Source of the DNA: Syntrophomonadaceae bacterium
Lineage (GTDB): Bacteria > Bacillota > Dethiobacteria > PWVN01
Direction of reading: 5' to 3'
Assembly (NCBI GenBank): GCA_003561835.1
Contig: PWVN01000194.1
Coordinates: 1-9,780 of the forward strand
Length of the DNA: 9,780 bases
Positions 1-5,825 of the stretch are shown one piece after another. The notes under the pieces are model-generated. The model had not been told where the DNA came from. It saw nothing but the letters and a program-made list of their open reading frames with translations, and made no database searches. How positions within the stretch are numbered: position 1 is the stretch's first letter; every line of letters begins with the position of its first letter. A program made the translations under genes and the position numbers.

Positions 1-42
1 ACTTACTCGGCTTTTCTTGCTTTTTTATGAGGCGCGGGAAGG

Positions 43-93
43 CCCGAATTCTGGAGGGAAATTTGCCTGCGGGGTTCGGGTTTTTCTTTTTTT
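43..93 (+). terminator. Probable intrinsic terminator of an upstream gene
   Basis: CCCGAA at 43-48 can pair with TTCGGG at 75-80, with a large loop of about 26 bases. A T-rich tract (81-93, interrupted by one C) follows directly. The stem can be lengthened by G-T pairs (49-52 with 71-74). No gene lies to its left in the window, so it probably ends a transcript entering from outside. The long loop makes this less certain than the other terminators here. I saw no T-box or other riboswitch consensus in 1-158. Confidence 0.5.
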
Positions 94-158
94 AGAAGGA
101 TTTCTGCCCCCAAGGACGAAGGTAAGAGAAATTACTTTGTTGCTCCGGGGGAATTCCT

Positions 159-887
159 ATGAAAGCAGTATTGGGTTTTCGCGCCGGTTCCCGGGACGCC
201 CTTCCGGTGGTCCTGGGTTTTGTGCCCATCGCCGTGGCCTTCGGTATCCTGGCCCGCCAGGCCGGGATCCCGCCCCACCTGACGGCCCTCATGTCGGTGA
301 TGGTCTTTGCCGGTTCCTCCCAGTTCATCGCCGTCAGCATGCTGGCCGGCGGGGCTTCCTTTGGCGTAATCATCATGACCACCTTCCTGGTGAACCTGCG
401 CCACCTCCTGATGAGCGCCTCCCTTTCCCCCTTCTTCAAAACCTTCTCCGGGAAGTGGCTTCCCCTCCTGGCCTTCGGCATTACCGACGAAACCTTTGCC
501 ATCGCCAGCACCGTCTTCCGCAACTATCCCCGGGACGAGGGCTACGTCTTCGGCCTGCAGTTCACCGCCTACATGAGCTGGGTGGGAGGGTCCCTGGCGG
601 GAGCCCTGCTGGGCGGGGGCTTTACGGCGGCCACGGCCCTGGGGCTGGAATTTGTTCTCTATGCCATGTTCATCTTCCTTTTGGTGGTGCAGCTCAACGA
701 GTACAAGATGGTCCTGGTGGCCTTGTTTTCCGGCCTGGCCGCCCTGCTGCTGGCAAAACTTTTGCCGGGTCACTGGTTTATCATTCTGGCCACCCTGCTG
801 GGGGCCACACTGGGGGTGGTGATCGAGGATGGGCGAAAGATATTTGCTGCTCTTTTTGGGGATGGCCCTGGTAACCTATCTGCCTAG
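159..887 (+). CDS. azlC: AzlC family branched-chain amino acid exporter, large subunit
   Basis: This is the large subunit of the two-part AzlCD exporter, which in Bacillus subtilis exports branched-chain amino acids and analogues across the cytoplasmic membrane. The 242-residue length is normal for the family. Family signatures seen are an N-terminal segment with R-D-A-L-P and a hydrophobic stretch (residues 12-33), AGSSQF at 51-56, NLRHLLMS at 79-86 and ITDETFA at 108-114. Several hydrophobic segments follow, including a strongly hydrophobic C-terminal third. The ATG at 159 has a G-rich Shine-Dalgarno stretch (about 146-151) and gives the canonical N-terminus. The azlD start lies inside its last 20 codons, so the two are probably translationally coupled. 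No Lrp-type regulator is present nearby. The family is clear; the true substrate is inferred. Confidence 0.93.
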   Translation: MKAVLGFRAGSRDALPVVLGFVPIAVAFGILARQAGIPPHLTALMSVMVFAGSSQFIAVSMLAGGASFGVIIMTTFLVNLRHLLMSASLSPFFKTFSGKWLPLLAFGITDETFAIASTVFRNYPRDEGYVFGLQFTAYMSWVGGSLAGALLGGGFTAATALGLEFVLYAMFIFLLVVQLNEYKMVLVALFSGLAALLLAKLLPGHWFIILATLLGATLGVVIEDGRKIFAALFGDGPGNLSA

Positions 888-1149
888 GTTTTTGCCCCTG
901 TATGTCCTGAGCCGGGTAAAGATCCCCCGCCTCTTTGCCCTCTGGCTCGGCTATGTTCCTGTGGCCGTCCTGGCGGCCCTGGTGGCGCCGGGGCTGCTGT
1001 TGTCCGAGGGGAAGCTGTTCCTGTCCGTAAACAACAGCTACTTGCTGGCTTCCTTGCCTACTTTTATCGCCGCTGTAAAAACCAGGAACATGTTCCTGAC
1101 CATTCTCACGGGCATGGCCAGCATCCTCATTATCGGGGCATTGATCTGA
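829..1149 (+). CDS. azlD: AzlD family branched-chain amino acid exporter, small subunit
   Basis: This is the small membrane subunit that works with AzlC. The 106 residues are almost entirely hydrophobic, with about four membrane segments. They contain the family's N-terminal GMALVTYLPRFLPL (residues 11-24) and a C-terminal hydrophobic segment after a TRNMFLT turn. The ATG at 829 overlaps azlC by 59 bp. The next in-frame ATG at 862 would remove most of the first membrane segment, so 829 is preferred although its ribosome binding site (G-rich, about 809-815) is weak. Such an overlap suggests coupled translation and a fixed ratio of subunits. The gene is followed by a hairpin terminator about 80 bp downstream. 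Confidence 0.92.
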   Translation: MGERYLLLFLGMALVTYLPRFLPLYVLSRVKIPRLFALWLGYVPVAVLAALVAPGLLLSEGKLFLSVNNSYLLASLPTFIAAVKTRNMFLTILTGMASILIIGALI

Positions 1150-1227
1150 GGGCCCCGGAGTATCCGCGAAGCGGCACATTTCTCCTACCTGCCCGTGTGT
1201 CCTCTCCTTTTTTTCCCTCCTCCTGGT

Positions 1228-1267
1228 AAAAGGGCACCTTTCCGAAGATGGAAAGCTGCCCTTTTTT
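1228..1267. terminator. Bidirectional intrinsic terminator between azlD and the protease gene
   Basis: AAAAGGGCA (1228-1236) and its partner TGCCCTTTT (1257-1265) form the outer stem. The inner stem is CTTTCC (1238-1243) with GGAAAG (1250-1255), a six-base loop lies between, and one C-C mismatch separates the two stems. A run of six T follows on the + strand, and the A-run at 1228-1231 serves as a shorter T-tract on the - strand. It sits between convergent genes, so it can stop transcription from both. Confidence 0.85.
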
Positions 1268-1312
1268 CTCCATACTCACCTGCTCCACCGGCTTGGCTGC
1301 TAGGGGGATGCC

Positions 1313-2158
1313 CTAGCGCTTCTTCTTTCCGGTCTCTTCCCTTCGCTCGTAGGGGATGTACTGAACGGAGGGCCTTCTTTGGGGCGGTTGGGGGTAGAGT
1401 TCCATGAGGACGTAAACTTCCTTCAGCATCTTTTGGGAGACTTTCAGGCCCATCTCCTTTAGCTGGCGGCAGGTGATGGGGAAATCATGGGTCCATTTGC
1501 CCCCGCTCAAGAGGCCGGCCACTTCATCGGCCTTCTCCTCGGAATAGTTCTTCTGCAAGAGCTCTTTAAGAAGTTCCCGGACCTGCACCAGGGCTTTGCC
1601 GGCGATATCTCCCAGGATGAGGGTCTCATCGTCCACCTCGTTGATATCCTTCCTCTCCAGGGCCTTGAGGATGGAAACGGCGGGGTACTGGCCCAGCTGG
1701 GGGTCCACGGGGCCCAGGACGGCGTTTTCGTCCATGATGATCTCATCGGCGGCCAGGGCGATCATGGTTCCCCCCGACATGGCAAAATGGGGAATGTGGA
1801 CGGTGACCTGGGCGGGGTGGCTCTGGATGGCCCGGGCAATCTGCTCCGAGGCCAGCACCAACCCACCGGGGGTGTGCAGCACCAGGTCGATGGGGACGTC
1901 ATCGGGGGTCAGGCGGATGGCCCGTAAAAGCTGCTCCGAATCTTCGATGTTGATATAGCGGGTCAGGGGGATGCCCAAAAAGCCGATGGATTCCTGGCGG
2001 TGGATCAGGGTGATTACCCGGCTCTTTCGTTTCTTCTGGATTTTCTGCAGGACGTTGACTCGGCCGGCATTGATCTGCTGCACCCTCAGGCTGGGGATCA
2101 GGAAGGCGGACACGAAAATGAATATCCAGATGATCTGCGTTATGCTGACATCCATCAT
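1313..2158 (-). CDS. SDH-family Clp-fold serine protease, membrane anchored
   Basis: This resembles the family of ClpP/crotonase-fold serine proteases with a Ser-Asp-His triad (SDH_protease family). It is presumably an integral-membrane peptidase with its active domain at the membrane face. Residues 7-22 form a single hydrophobic anchor, followed by a basic stretch (40-47). The fold motifs are LHTPGG at 94-99 and MSGGTM at 127-132, with the likely nucleophile Ser128. Asp152 in GPVDPQ and His224 in WTHDFP are the likely other triad members. The tail from about 256 is proline- and lysine-rich. Length (281) is typical. The start is one of two adjacent ATGs; the Shine-Dalgarno GAGGTGA lies closer to ideal spacing from the second (first base 2155), so the protein may begin one codon later. 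It has its own promoter and ends at a terminator shared with azlD. Its substrate cannot be told from the context. Confidence 0.9.
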   Translation of the reverse strand: MMDVSITQIIWIFIFVSAFLIPSLRVQQINAGRVNVLQKIQKKRKSRVITLIHRQESIGFLGIPLTRYINIEDSEQLLRAIRLTPDDVPIDLVLHTPGGLVLASEQIARAIQSHPAQVTVHIPHFAMSGGTMIALAADEIIMDENAVLGPVDPQLGQYPAVSILKALERKDINEVDDETLILGDIAGKALVQVRELLKELLQKNYSEEKADEVAGLLSGGKWTHDFPITCRQLKEMGLKVSQKMLKEVYVLMELYPQPPQRRPSVQYIPYERREETGKKKR

Positions 2159-2258
2159 TTCACCTCTTTTTTAGTATTTCCGGAATCTGCAGGCCGGACC
2201 CAAAGGATCCCAAGAAATGCCGGAAGGGCGGGGAAACCGGGAACTGCTGCTGTGCTCT

Positions 2259-2287
2259 ATTATATTCCAGGAACTGGCCCACTACAA
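2259..2287 (-). promoter_or_regulatory. Sigma-A-like promoter of the SDH protease gene
   Basis: On the minus strand, TTGTAG (2287-2282) and a perfect TATAAT (2264-2259) are separated by 17 bases. The predicted start point is near 2252, giving a leader of about 95 nt before the ATG at 2158. I see no obvious structured element in that leader. Confidence 0.6.
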
Positions 2288-2360
2288 GACCCTCCGGCCC
2301 TTTTCCCAATTAACGCAGCAAATCGATTATTAAGAAGGCATAACATTTGCACTTTTTATC

Positions 2361-2389
2361 TTGACGGGGCGGAAAAAGGCAGTTATTAT
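2361..2389 (+). promoter_or_regulatory. Strong sigma-A-like promoter of the small-ORF region
   Basis: TTGACG (2361-2366) and TATTAT (2384-2389) are separated by exactly 17 bases, in a locally AT-rich stretch. The predicted start point is near 2396. It is divergent from the protease promoter about 75 bp away. It is one of the best matches to consensus in the window, and it faces a region with no recognised large gene until 3135. Confidence 0.7.
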
Positions 2390-2452
2390 AGTAGCGTGGG
2401 AAAAATCAACCAAAAAAGGAACCCGCGAAATATGAGAGAAGGAGGTCGTGTC

Positions 2453-2569
2453 ATGATCAAGGCAAGGATGGCGGCAAACTGCGCAGCAGGCGCAGCAGAC
2501 GTGAAGCTGACTGTCGGATTTCGTGTGTCACGGCCTGTCCCGGGGGTTTCCCTGTTCATTCACGGGTAA
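2453..2569 (+). CDS. Unrecognised 38-codon small ORF (possible leader peptide)
   Basis: I do not recognise this peptide. What supports it is its setting: a nearly consensus promoter 60 bp upstream and AAGGAGGT at 2439-2446, seven bases before the ATG. The peptide begins MIKARMAANC, is alanine-rich at first and ends in VSLFIHG. It has no membrane segment or clear motif. Codons 24-38 overlap a sequence that can fold: GGTTTCCC near 2546 pairs with GGG-T-AAACC around the stop codon. Two U-tailed hairpins follow. It may be a leader peptide of an attenuator for the ABC exporter genes downstream, an independent micropeptide, or a chance ORF in a structured RNA. The promoter and the ribosome binding site are seen; the role is inference. 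Confidence 0.45.
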   Translation: MIKARMAANCAAGAADVKLTVGFRVSRPVPGVSLFIHG

Positions 2570-2593
2570 ACCTTTACGGCTCTGCCAACAGGG

Positions 2594-2634
2594 GCCACAG
2601 GCTGTGTGGGAGCACATGACCTGTGGCTTTTTAT
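2594..2634 (+). terminator. Intrinsic terminator after the 38-codon ORF
   Basis: GCCACAGG (2594-2601) pairs with CCTGTGGC (2620-2627), followed by TTTTTAT. The 18-base loop can pair further (TGTG near 2605 with CACA near 2613), making one long stem with a four-base cap. A competing hairpin, CCACA (2595-2599) with TGTGG (2605-2609), would break the terminator stem, so the site could be regulated. Confidence 0.75.
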
Positions 2635-2670
2635 ATGCAAAGGGGGGCATTGCCCCGCAACCCTCTGCGA

Positions 2671-2697
2671 AAAGGCCACGAGAACCGTGGCTTTTTT
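2671..2697 (+). terminator. Second intrinsic terminator in the leader region
   Basis: GCCACG (2675-2680) and CGTGGC (2686-2691) form a stem with a five-base loop. A-rich and T-rich flanks extend the stem (2671-2674 with 2692-2695), and the T-run continues to 2697. It lies 70 bp beyond the first terminator, with a small GGGGC-ATT-GCCCC hairpin (2644-2656) between them. Its stem sequence resembles the first one (GCCAC / GTGGC). The symmetric A and T flanks could also stop transcription from the opposite direction. Confidence 0.75.
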
Positions 2698-2731
2698 CTT
2701 ACCGTAAATCGAGAAGAAGGAGGTTAAAGGA

Positions 2732-2803
2732 ATGGTAATGATGGAGTCGACCGCCAGGTGCCGTCAATGGAGGGCAGGGAGAGGAACGCAGGAGGATTTC
2801 TGA
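2732..2803 (+). CDS. Unrecognised 23-codon ORF, in frame with the next one
   Basis: The ATG follows AAGGAGG at 2718-2724 with seven bases of spacing. The peptide starts MVMMESTARC and ends TQEDF before a TGA (2801-2803). The reading frame continues past this TGA without another stop into the 58-codon ORF starting at 2831. It could be a separate micropeptide, the front part of a gene broken by a nonsense mutation, or an unused frame. No function can be given. It lies just after the second terminator and may be read by transcripts passing both terminators. Confidence 0.3.
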   Translation: MVMMESTARCRQWRAGRGTQEDF

Positions 2804-2830
2804 TTCAGCGGTGAAGGGGGGGAGCGAGAG

Positions 2831-3007
2831 ATGGAATTCAGCATCGCCATACCGAAGCGGGTAGTCGTTTTTCGGATCAGTGTGGAAAAACCGAAACATA
2901 GATCGGAGCTGCGAAACCCGGACCACCTGGTGAAACACCAGCTCCTGGCCGATAACGTGGCCCGGGAAGTCAAAATACATCAAGATAACTATTTCCCTTA
3001 TAAATAA
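2831..3007 (+). CDS. Unrecognised 58-codon ORF upstream of the ABC exporter
   Basis: The ORF starts MEFSIAIPKR, is basic in the middle (EKPKHRSELR) and ends NYFPYK. It has no membrane segment or known motif. A G-rich stretch with GGGGGGAG about six bases before the ATG can act as a ribosome binding site. The preceding 27 bp, back to the TGA at 2801, are open in the same frame, so this may be the rear part of a longer frame that begins at 2732. Codon choice (GTG, CTG, CGG, GTC) resembles the neighbours. It precedes a stable hairpin and the exporter operon. It is hypothetical and could be spurious. Confidence 0.35.
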   Translation: MEFSIAIPKRVVVFRISVEKPKHRSELRNPDHLVKHQLLADNVAREVKIHQDNYFPYK

Positions 3008-3022
3008 AGATTCGAAAAGCCA

Positions 3023-3068
3023 GACAGGAAGGACGGCCGGCGGCGCTTCGCCGCCCGCCGCCCCTGTC
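3023..3068. repeat. Long GC-rich stem-loop before the ABC exporter
   Basis: An imperfect inverted repeat forms about 18 base pairs: GACAGG (3023-3028) with CCTGTC (3063-3068), GG with CC, CGG (3034-3036) with CCG (3058-3060), and GGCGGCG (3039-3045) with CGCCGCC (3049-3055) around a three-base loop. No T-tract follows, so it is not a standard intrinsic terminator. In the transcript it would lie 67 nt before the GTG of the ATPase gene, where it could stabilise RNA or bind a protein. Confidence 0.6.
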
Positions 3069-3134
3069 CGGGGCCCAGGCAGGATAGAAGAAGGCCCCTG
3101 TGTGTGCTTTGCAGGAAGGAAGGAGAGGAATCCG

Positions 3135-3968
3135 GTGGCCGCAGTTTTGGAAGATGCCCTGGTCTGTACCGGGGTGAGCAAGCAGTTTTATGAAGAGGAA
3201 GAGAGGGTGCCGGGGGTGAAGCGACGCTGGTTCGGCCGGCGGAAGCGGCCCATCCATGCCGTCAAGGACGTGACCTTTCAGGTAAAACGGGGCGAGATCT
3301 TCGCCATCCTGGGCCCCAACGGCTCGGGGAAGTCCACCTTGATCCGCATTATTTCCACCCTGCTGTTCCCCGACAGGGGCAGCGTCCACATCTTCGGCAT
3401 GGATGTCATGAAGAAGCGCCTTTACGTCCGGCGGATGATCAACCGGGTTTCGGTGGAAGCGGCCTTCTTCAAGAAGTTGTCCTCTTACGAGAACCTCATG
3501 TATGCGGCCCGCCTTTACGACGTGAAGCCGGAGGAGGCCCGGGTCAGGTCCCGGGAGATCCTGGAACGGCTGGGGTTTTCACCGAAGAAAATATACATTC
3601 CCATGGAGAACCTCTCCCGGGGGATGCAGCAGAAGGTGGCGGTGGCCCGGGCCCTGCTGACGTCTCCGGTGCTCCTGCTCCTGGACGAACCCACCACCGG
3701 GTTGGACCCCAAGTCCAAGCGGGACGTGCAGAAATTCATCCTGGAGGTGCAGGAGAGCCACGACACCACGGTGATTCTCACCACCCACGACATGGATGAG
3801 GCGGAAAAGCTCTGCCAGCGCATGGCCATCATCGAGGACGGCAGCTTTGTGGCCCTGGATACCCCGCAGAACTTGAAGGCCCAGCTGACCCGGAAAAACG
3901 GCCATGCCGTGACCCTGGAGGATGTCTTCCTGGAGTTGACGGGCAAGGGCTGGGAGGAGGAAGGGTAA
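3135..3968 (+). CDS. ABC-2 type exporter, ATP-binding protein
   Basis: This is a cytoplasmic ATPase that should power the permease encoded next to it. I prefer the GTG at 3135, seven bases after AAGGAGAG, giving 277 residues; an upstream in-frame GTG at 3102 would add eleven residues of non-family sequence. Motifs are Walker A GPNGSGKST at 60-68, signature LSRGMQQK at 160-167 (not LSGGQ), Walker B LLLLDEP at 180-186, D-loop residues GLDP at 189-192 and switch His218. The usual Q-loop glutamine is replaced: Val107-Glu108 stand at that place. A charged insertion (20-40, EEEERV then RRWFGRRKR) precedes the first strand region, as in NatA-like and YhaQ-like ATPases. The C-terminal region carries the LEDVFLELTG motif of drug and lipid ABC-2 exporters. 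The substrate is unknown. Confidence 0.93.
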   Translation: MAAVLEDALVCTGVSKQFYEEEERVPGVKRRWFGRRKRPIHAVKDVTFQVKRGEIFAILGPNGSGKSTLIRIISTLLFPDRGSVHIFGMDVMKKRLYVRRMINRVSVEAAFFKKLSSYENLMYAARLYDVKPEEARVRSREILERLGFSPKKIYIPMENLSRGMQQKVAVARALLTSPVLLLLDEPTTGLDPKSKRDVQKFILEVQESHDTTVILTTHDMDEAEKLCQRMAIIEDGSFVALDTPQNLKAQLTRKNGHAVTLEDVFLELTGKGWEEEG

Positions 3969-3969
3969 A

Positions 3970-4764
3970 ATGGAATTGGGCAGAGAGCTTCGGGCGACCT
4001 ATGCCTTTGTGGAAAGAAACTTCAACCTGGTGAGGCGCTACCTGAACTGGGAGATCGTGTTCCTCTTCTACAGCATCATCAATGCCCTCACCATCGGTTT
4101 TATCGGCGTGACCACGGGACCCGACGAGGTCCTCTTCCTGACGGTGGGCGCCCTGCTGTGGGGGTTCTTGTCCGTCCTCTTCCACGAGGTGGGGGAATCC
4201 GTCTCCTGGGAGCGGTGGGAAGGGACCATCGAGTATACCTTCATGGCTCCCATCCGGAGGCTGACCCACCTGGGGGGCATGTGCATCTTCGCCATCATTT
4301 ACGGGACCATCCGTACCACCGTGGTGCTGGCGGTGGTGGCCTTTTTCTTCGATATCAGCCTGAAGGAGGCCAACCTCTTCAGCGGCCTGCTGGTCCTGGT
4401 GTGCAGCAGCCTGGCCTTTATCGGCCTGGGGCTGATGGCGGCGGTTTTGCCCCTCCTCTCCCCGGAGCGGGGGTCCCAGGCCACCCATATCCTGCAGGGG
4501 GTGATCCTCCTGGTCTCCGGGGTCTACTACGAGGTGGAGGTCCTGCCCGGGTGGCTGCAGAACCTCTCCGTCATCTCCCCGGCCACCTACACCCTGAAGG
4601 CGGCCCGGGCGGCCCTGCTGGAAGGGCAGAGCATCGCGGCCCTGGGGCCGGAAATGCTGCGGTTGGTGGTCATCGGCCTGGTCTTGATCCCCCTGGGCCT
4701 CTTCATCTTCAACCTGGGGGAGAATTATGCCATGCGGAGCGGCAAGCTGAAGCGCAGCGGTTAG
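3970..4764 (+). CDS. ABC-2 type exporter, permease protein
   Basis: This is the membrane partner of the preceding ATPase; one base separates the ATPase stop from this ATG, and GGAGGAAGG within the end of the ATPase gene provides the ribosome binding site. The 264 residues show about six hydrophobic segments, roughly at 28-47, 54-74, 100-130, 137-165, 170-192 and 228-252. The stretch SGVYYEVEVLPGWLQ (about 182-196), followed by SPATYTLKAARAALLEG, is typical of ABC-2 permeases before the last membrane segment. An amphipathic N-terminal segment precedes helix 1, as is common. One ATPase and one permease gene imply a homodimer of each. Known substrates in the family include drugs, polysaccharides, sodium and lipids; nothing here decides between them. 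Confidence 0.92.
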   Translation: MELGRELRATYAFVERNFNLVRRYLNWEIVFLFYSIINALTIGFIGVTTGPDEVLFLTVGALLWGFLSVLFHEVGESVSWERWEGTIEYTFMAPIRRLTHLGGMCIFAIIYGTIRTTVVLAVVAFFFDISLKEANLFSGLLVLVCSSLAFIGLGLMAAVLPLLSPERGSQATHILQGVILLVSGVYYEVEVLPGWLQNLSVISPATYTLKAARAALLEGQSIAALGPEMLRLVVIGLVLIPLGLFIFNLGENYAMRSGKLKRSG

Positions 4765-4787
4765 GAGCCTGGGAAAAGAGGGGCCTT

Positions 4788-5639
4788 TCAGGGCCGGCGG
4801 GAGCCGAAGAAGCGGGTCATGAAGGGGAGGGGGCCGTGGCGGTGGGTTACCAGGACGGAACTCTCCGCCTGCTCCACCACTTTTTCCGGTATGGTGCGGG
4901 AAAACATTCTGGTGAAGATGCCTACCCGGGAACCACCGACGATGATCAGGTTGTGAAACTTGCTTTCCTCCAGGATCCCGGCGGTGAAGTTCTCCCGGGT
5001 TTTTATAATCCTGCGGGCCTTCAGGCGGTACCTCCTGGAGAATTCCTCCAGGATCTCCCGGCCCTTTTCCATTTCCTCCCTGGTTTTTACCAGGTGGAGC
5101 AGGGTGACGGAGGCCTGCAAGGTATTCTGCAGGGCGGCGGCAATCTGCCCTCCCAGGTGGCTTTCCGGCCCCCCGGCGGTGGAGAGGAGGATTTTCCCGT
5201 CTTCAAGACCCCGGTTCCGGAAAAAAGCCACATCCGCGGGAGCCTGGCTGGTCACCTTGTCCAAAAGGCTCCCCATGACGGCCCCGGGGGTTTGGGAGGG
5301 CTTGTTCCAGTCCATAATGACCATGCCAGCCCCCCGGGCCCGGGCTTCCTGCACGATGGTCTCCTGCACCCCGTTGGAGAGGACCGTAACGGGGATAACC
5401 TCGATGCCCAGCTCCCGGGTATGGCGGCAGGATTCCCTTAAGAGCTGGTTTTGCTCCGAAATATGGGACTTGGCTTCCTCCGGGCTTAACTGGGCCAGTT
5501 CCTGGCGGGAGCGCAGCAGGATATTAAGGACGATGGCTTCGCCCCTATGATGCTGGGCCACTGCCGCCCCCAGGGTGACGAGCTCTCTTTCTGCCTGGGG
5601 CTGGCTTATGGGAATTAACACCCGATATTTTTTCGCCAT
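4788..5639 (-). CDS. Tandem universal stress protein (UspA family)
   Basis: This soluble 283-residue protein has two Usp-like halves. The first (about 5-141) begins RVLIPIS and has MVIMDWNKPS at 106-115. The second (about 148-266) begins KILLSTAGGPES and ends with LIIVGGSRVGIF (231-242) and SSVLVTH (260-266). In ATP-binding Usps the last motif has G-x2-G-x9-G-S/T; here that last glycine is an arginine (MFSRT), so nucleotide binding by the second half is doubtful. The whole resembles the cytoplasmic Usp tail of some amino acid permeases, but no membrane part is present. The ATG at 5639 has GGAAAGGG seven bases upstream. The frame stays open far upstream to 6548, but that is antisense to cwlD. 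The gene converges on the exporter operon with 23 bp between the stops. Confidence 0.85.
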   Translation of the reverse strand: MAKKYRVLIPISQPQAERELVTLGAAVAQHHRGEAIVLNILLRSRQELAQLSPEEAKSHISEQNQLLRESCRHTRELGIEVIPVTVLSNGVQETIVQEARARGAGMVIMDWNKPSQTPGAVMGSLLDKVTSQAPADVAFFRNRGLEDGKILLSTAGGPESHLGGQIAAALQNTLQASVTLLHLVKTREEMEKGREILEEFSRRYRLKARRIIKTRENFTAGILEESKFHNLIIVGGSRVGIFTRMFSRTIPEKVVEQAESSVLVTHRHGPLPFMTRFFGSRRP

Positions 5640-5671
5640 CGTACTACCCTTTCCATACATCTTTGTGGTAT

Positions 5672-5796
5672 ATATTCGCGAAGGGCTTCCCGTGTTCCTC
5701 CTGCGGCGGGAAGGGGGGATTTGGTTTTTTTCGACCCGGTCAAAGGATTTAAAGGACGGCTTTTTCCCGGTTATAATTTTCTTAAACCGCGAATAT
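5672..5796. promoter_or_regulatory. Divergent control region with a 9-bp inverted repeat
   Basis: The 186-bp gap between the stress protein gene and cwlD contains CGCGAATAT once on each strand: reverse orientation at 5672-5680 and forward at 5788-5796. Each copy lies about 30-33 bp before the start codon of the gene it faces. The left copy is also part of the palindrome TTCGCGAA (5675-5682). A shared regulator site is possible but unproven. Confidence 0.3.
5749..5777 (+). promoter_or_regulatory. Probable promoter of cwlD
   Basis: A perfect TATAAT (5772-5777) lies 17 bases after TTAAAG (5749-5754), a weak -35 match. The start point would be near 5784, leaving a leader of about 42 nt. CwlD genes are usually sporulation-controlled (sigma-E/sigma-G in B. 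subtilis), but I see no good match to those consensus sequences here. Confidence 0.45.
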
Positions 5797-5825
5797 TTTT
5801 TTAGAAAAAGCCAAAGGAGACCTCT

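Noticed and set aside
1..158. T-box or other riboswitch before azlC
   Set aside because: No T-box sequence or other aptamer consensus was found; only a long-loop terminator-like hairpin is visible.
17..874. 285-codon plus-strand ORF overlapping azlC
   Set aside because: Gly/Pro/Arg-rich shadow frame; the azlC frame has clear family motifs.
2000..2452. Longer 189-codon version of the 38-codon ORF beginning inside the protease gene
   Set aside because: It is antisense to the protease and crosses the promoter at 2361-2389; the ATG at 2453 has the ideal ribosome site.
2801..2803. Selenocysteine at the in-frame TGA
   Set aside because: No clear SECIS hairpin was seen directly after it and no redox motif surrounds it; kept only as one test in the finding on this frame.
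2699..3389. Two minus-strand ORFs (160 and 139 codons) opposite the small-ORF region and ATPase start
   Set aside because: The translations look like shadow proteins (Gly/Pro/Arg-rich, no motif), one runs into the ATPase gene, and no ribosome site or promoter was seen.
4158..5441. 427-codon plus-strand ORF across the permease and the stress protein gene
   Set aside because: It is a Gly/Pro-rich shadow frame overlapping two well-supported genes in other frames, produced by high GC at third positions.
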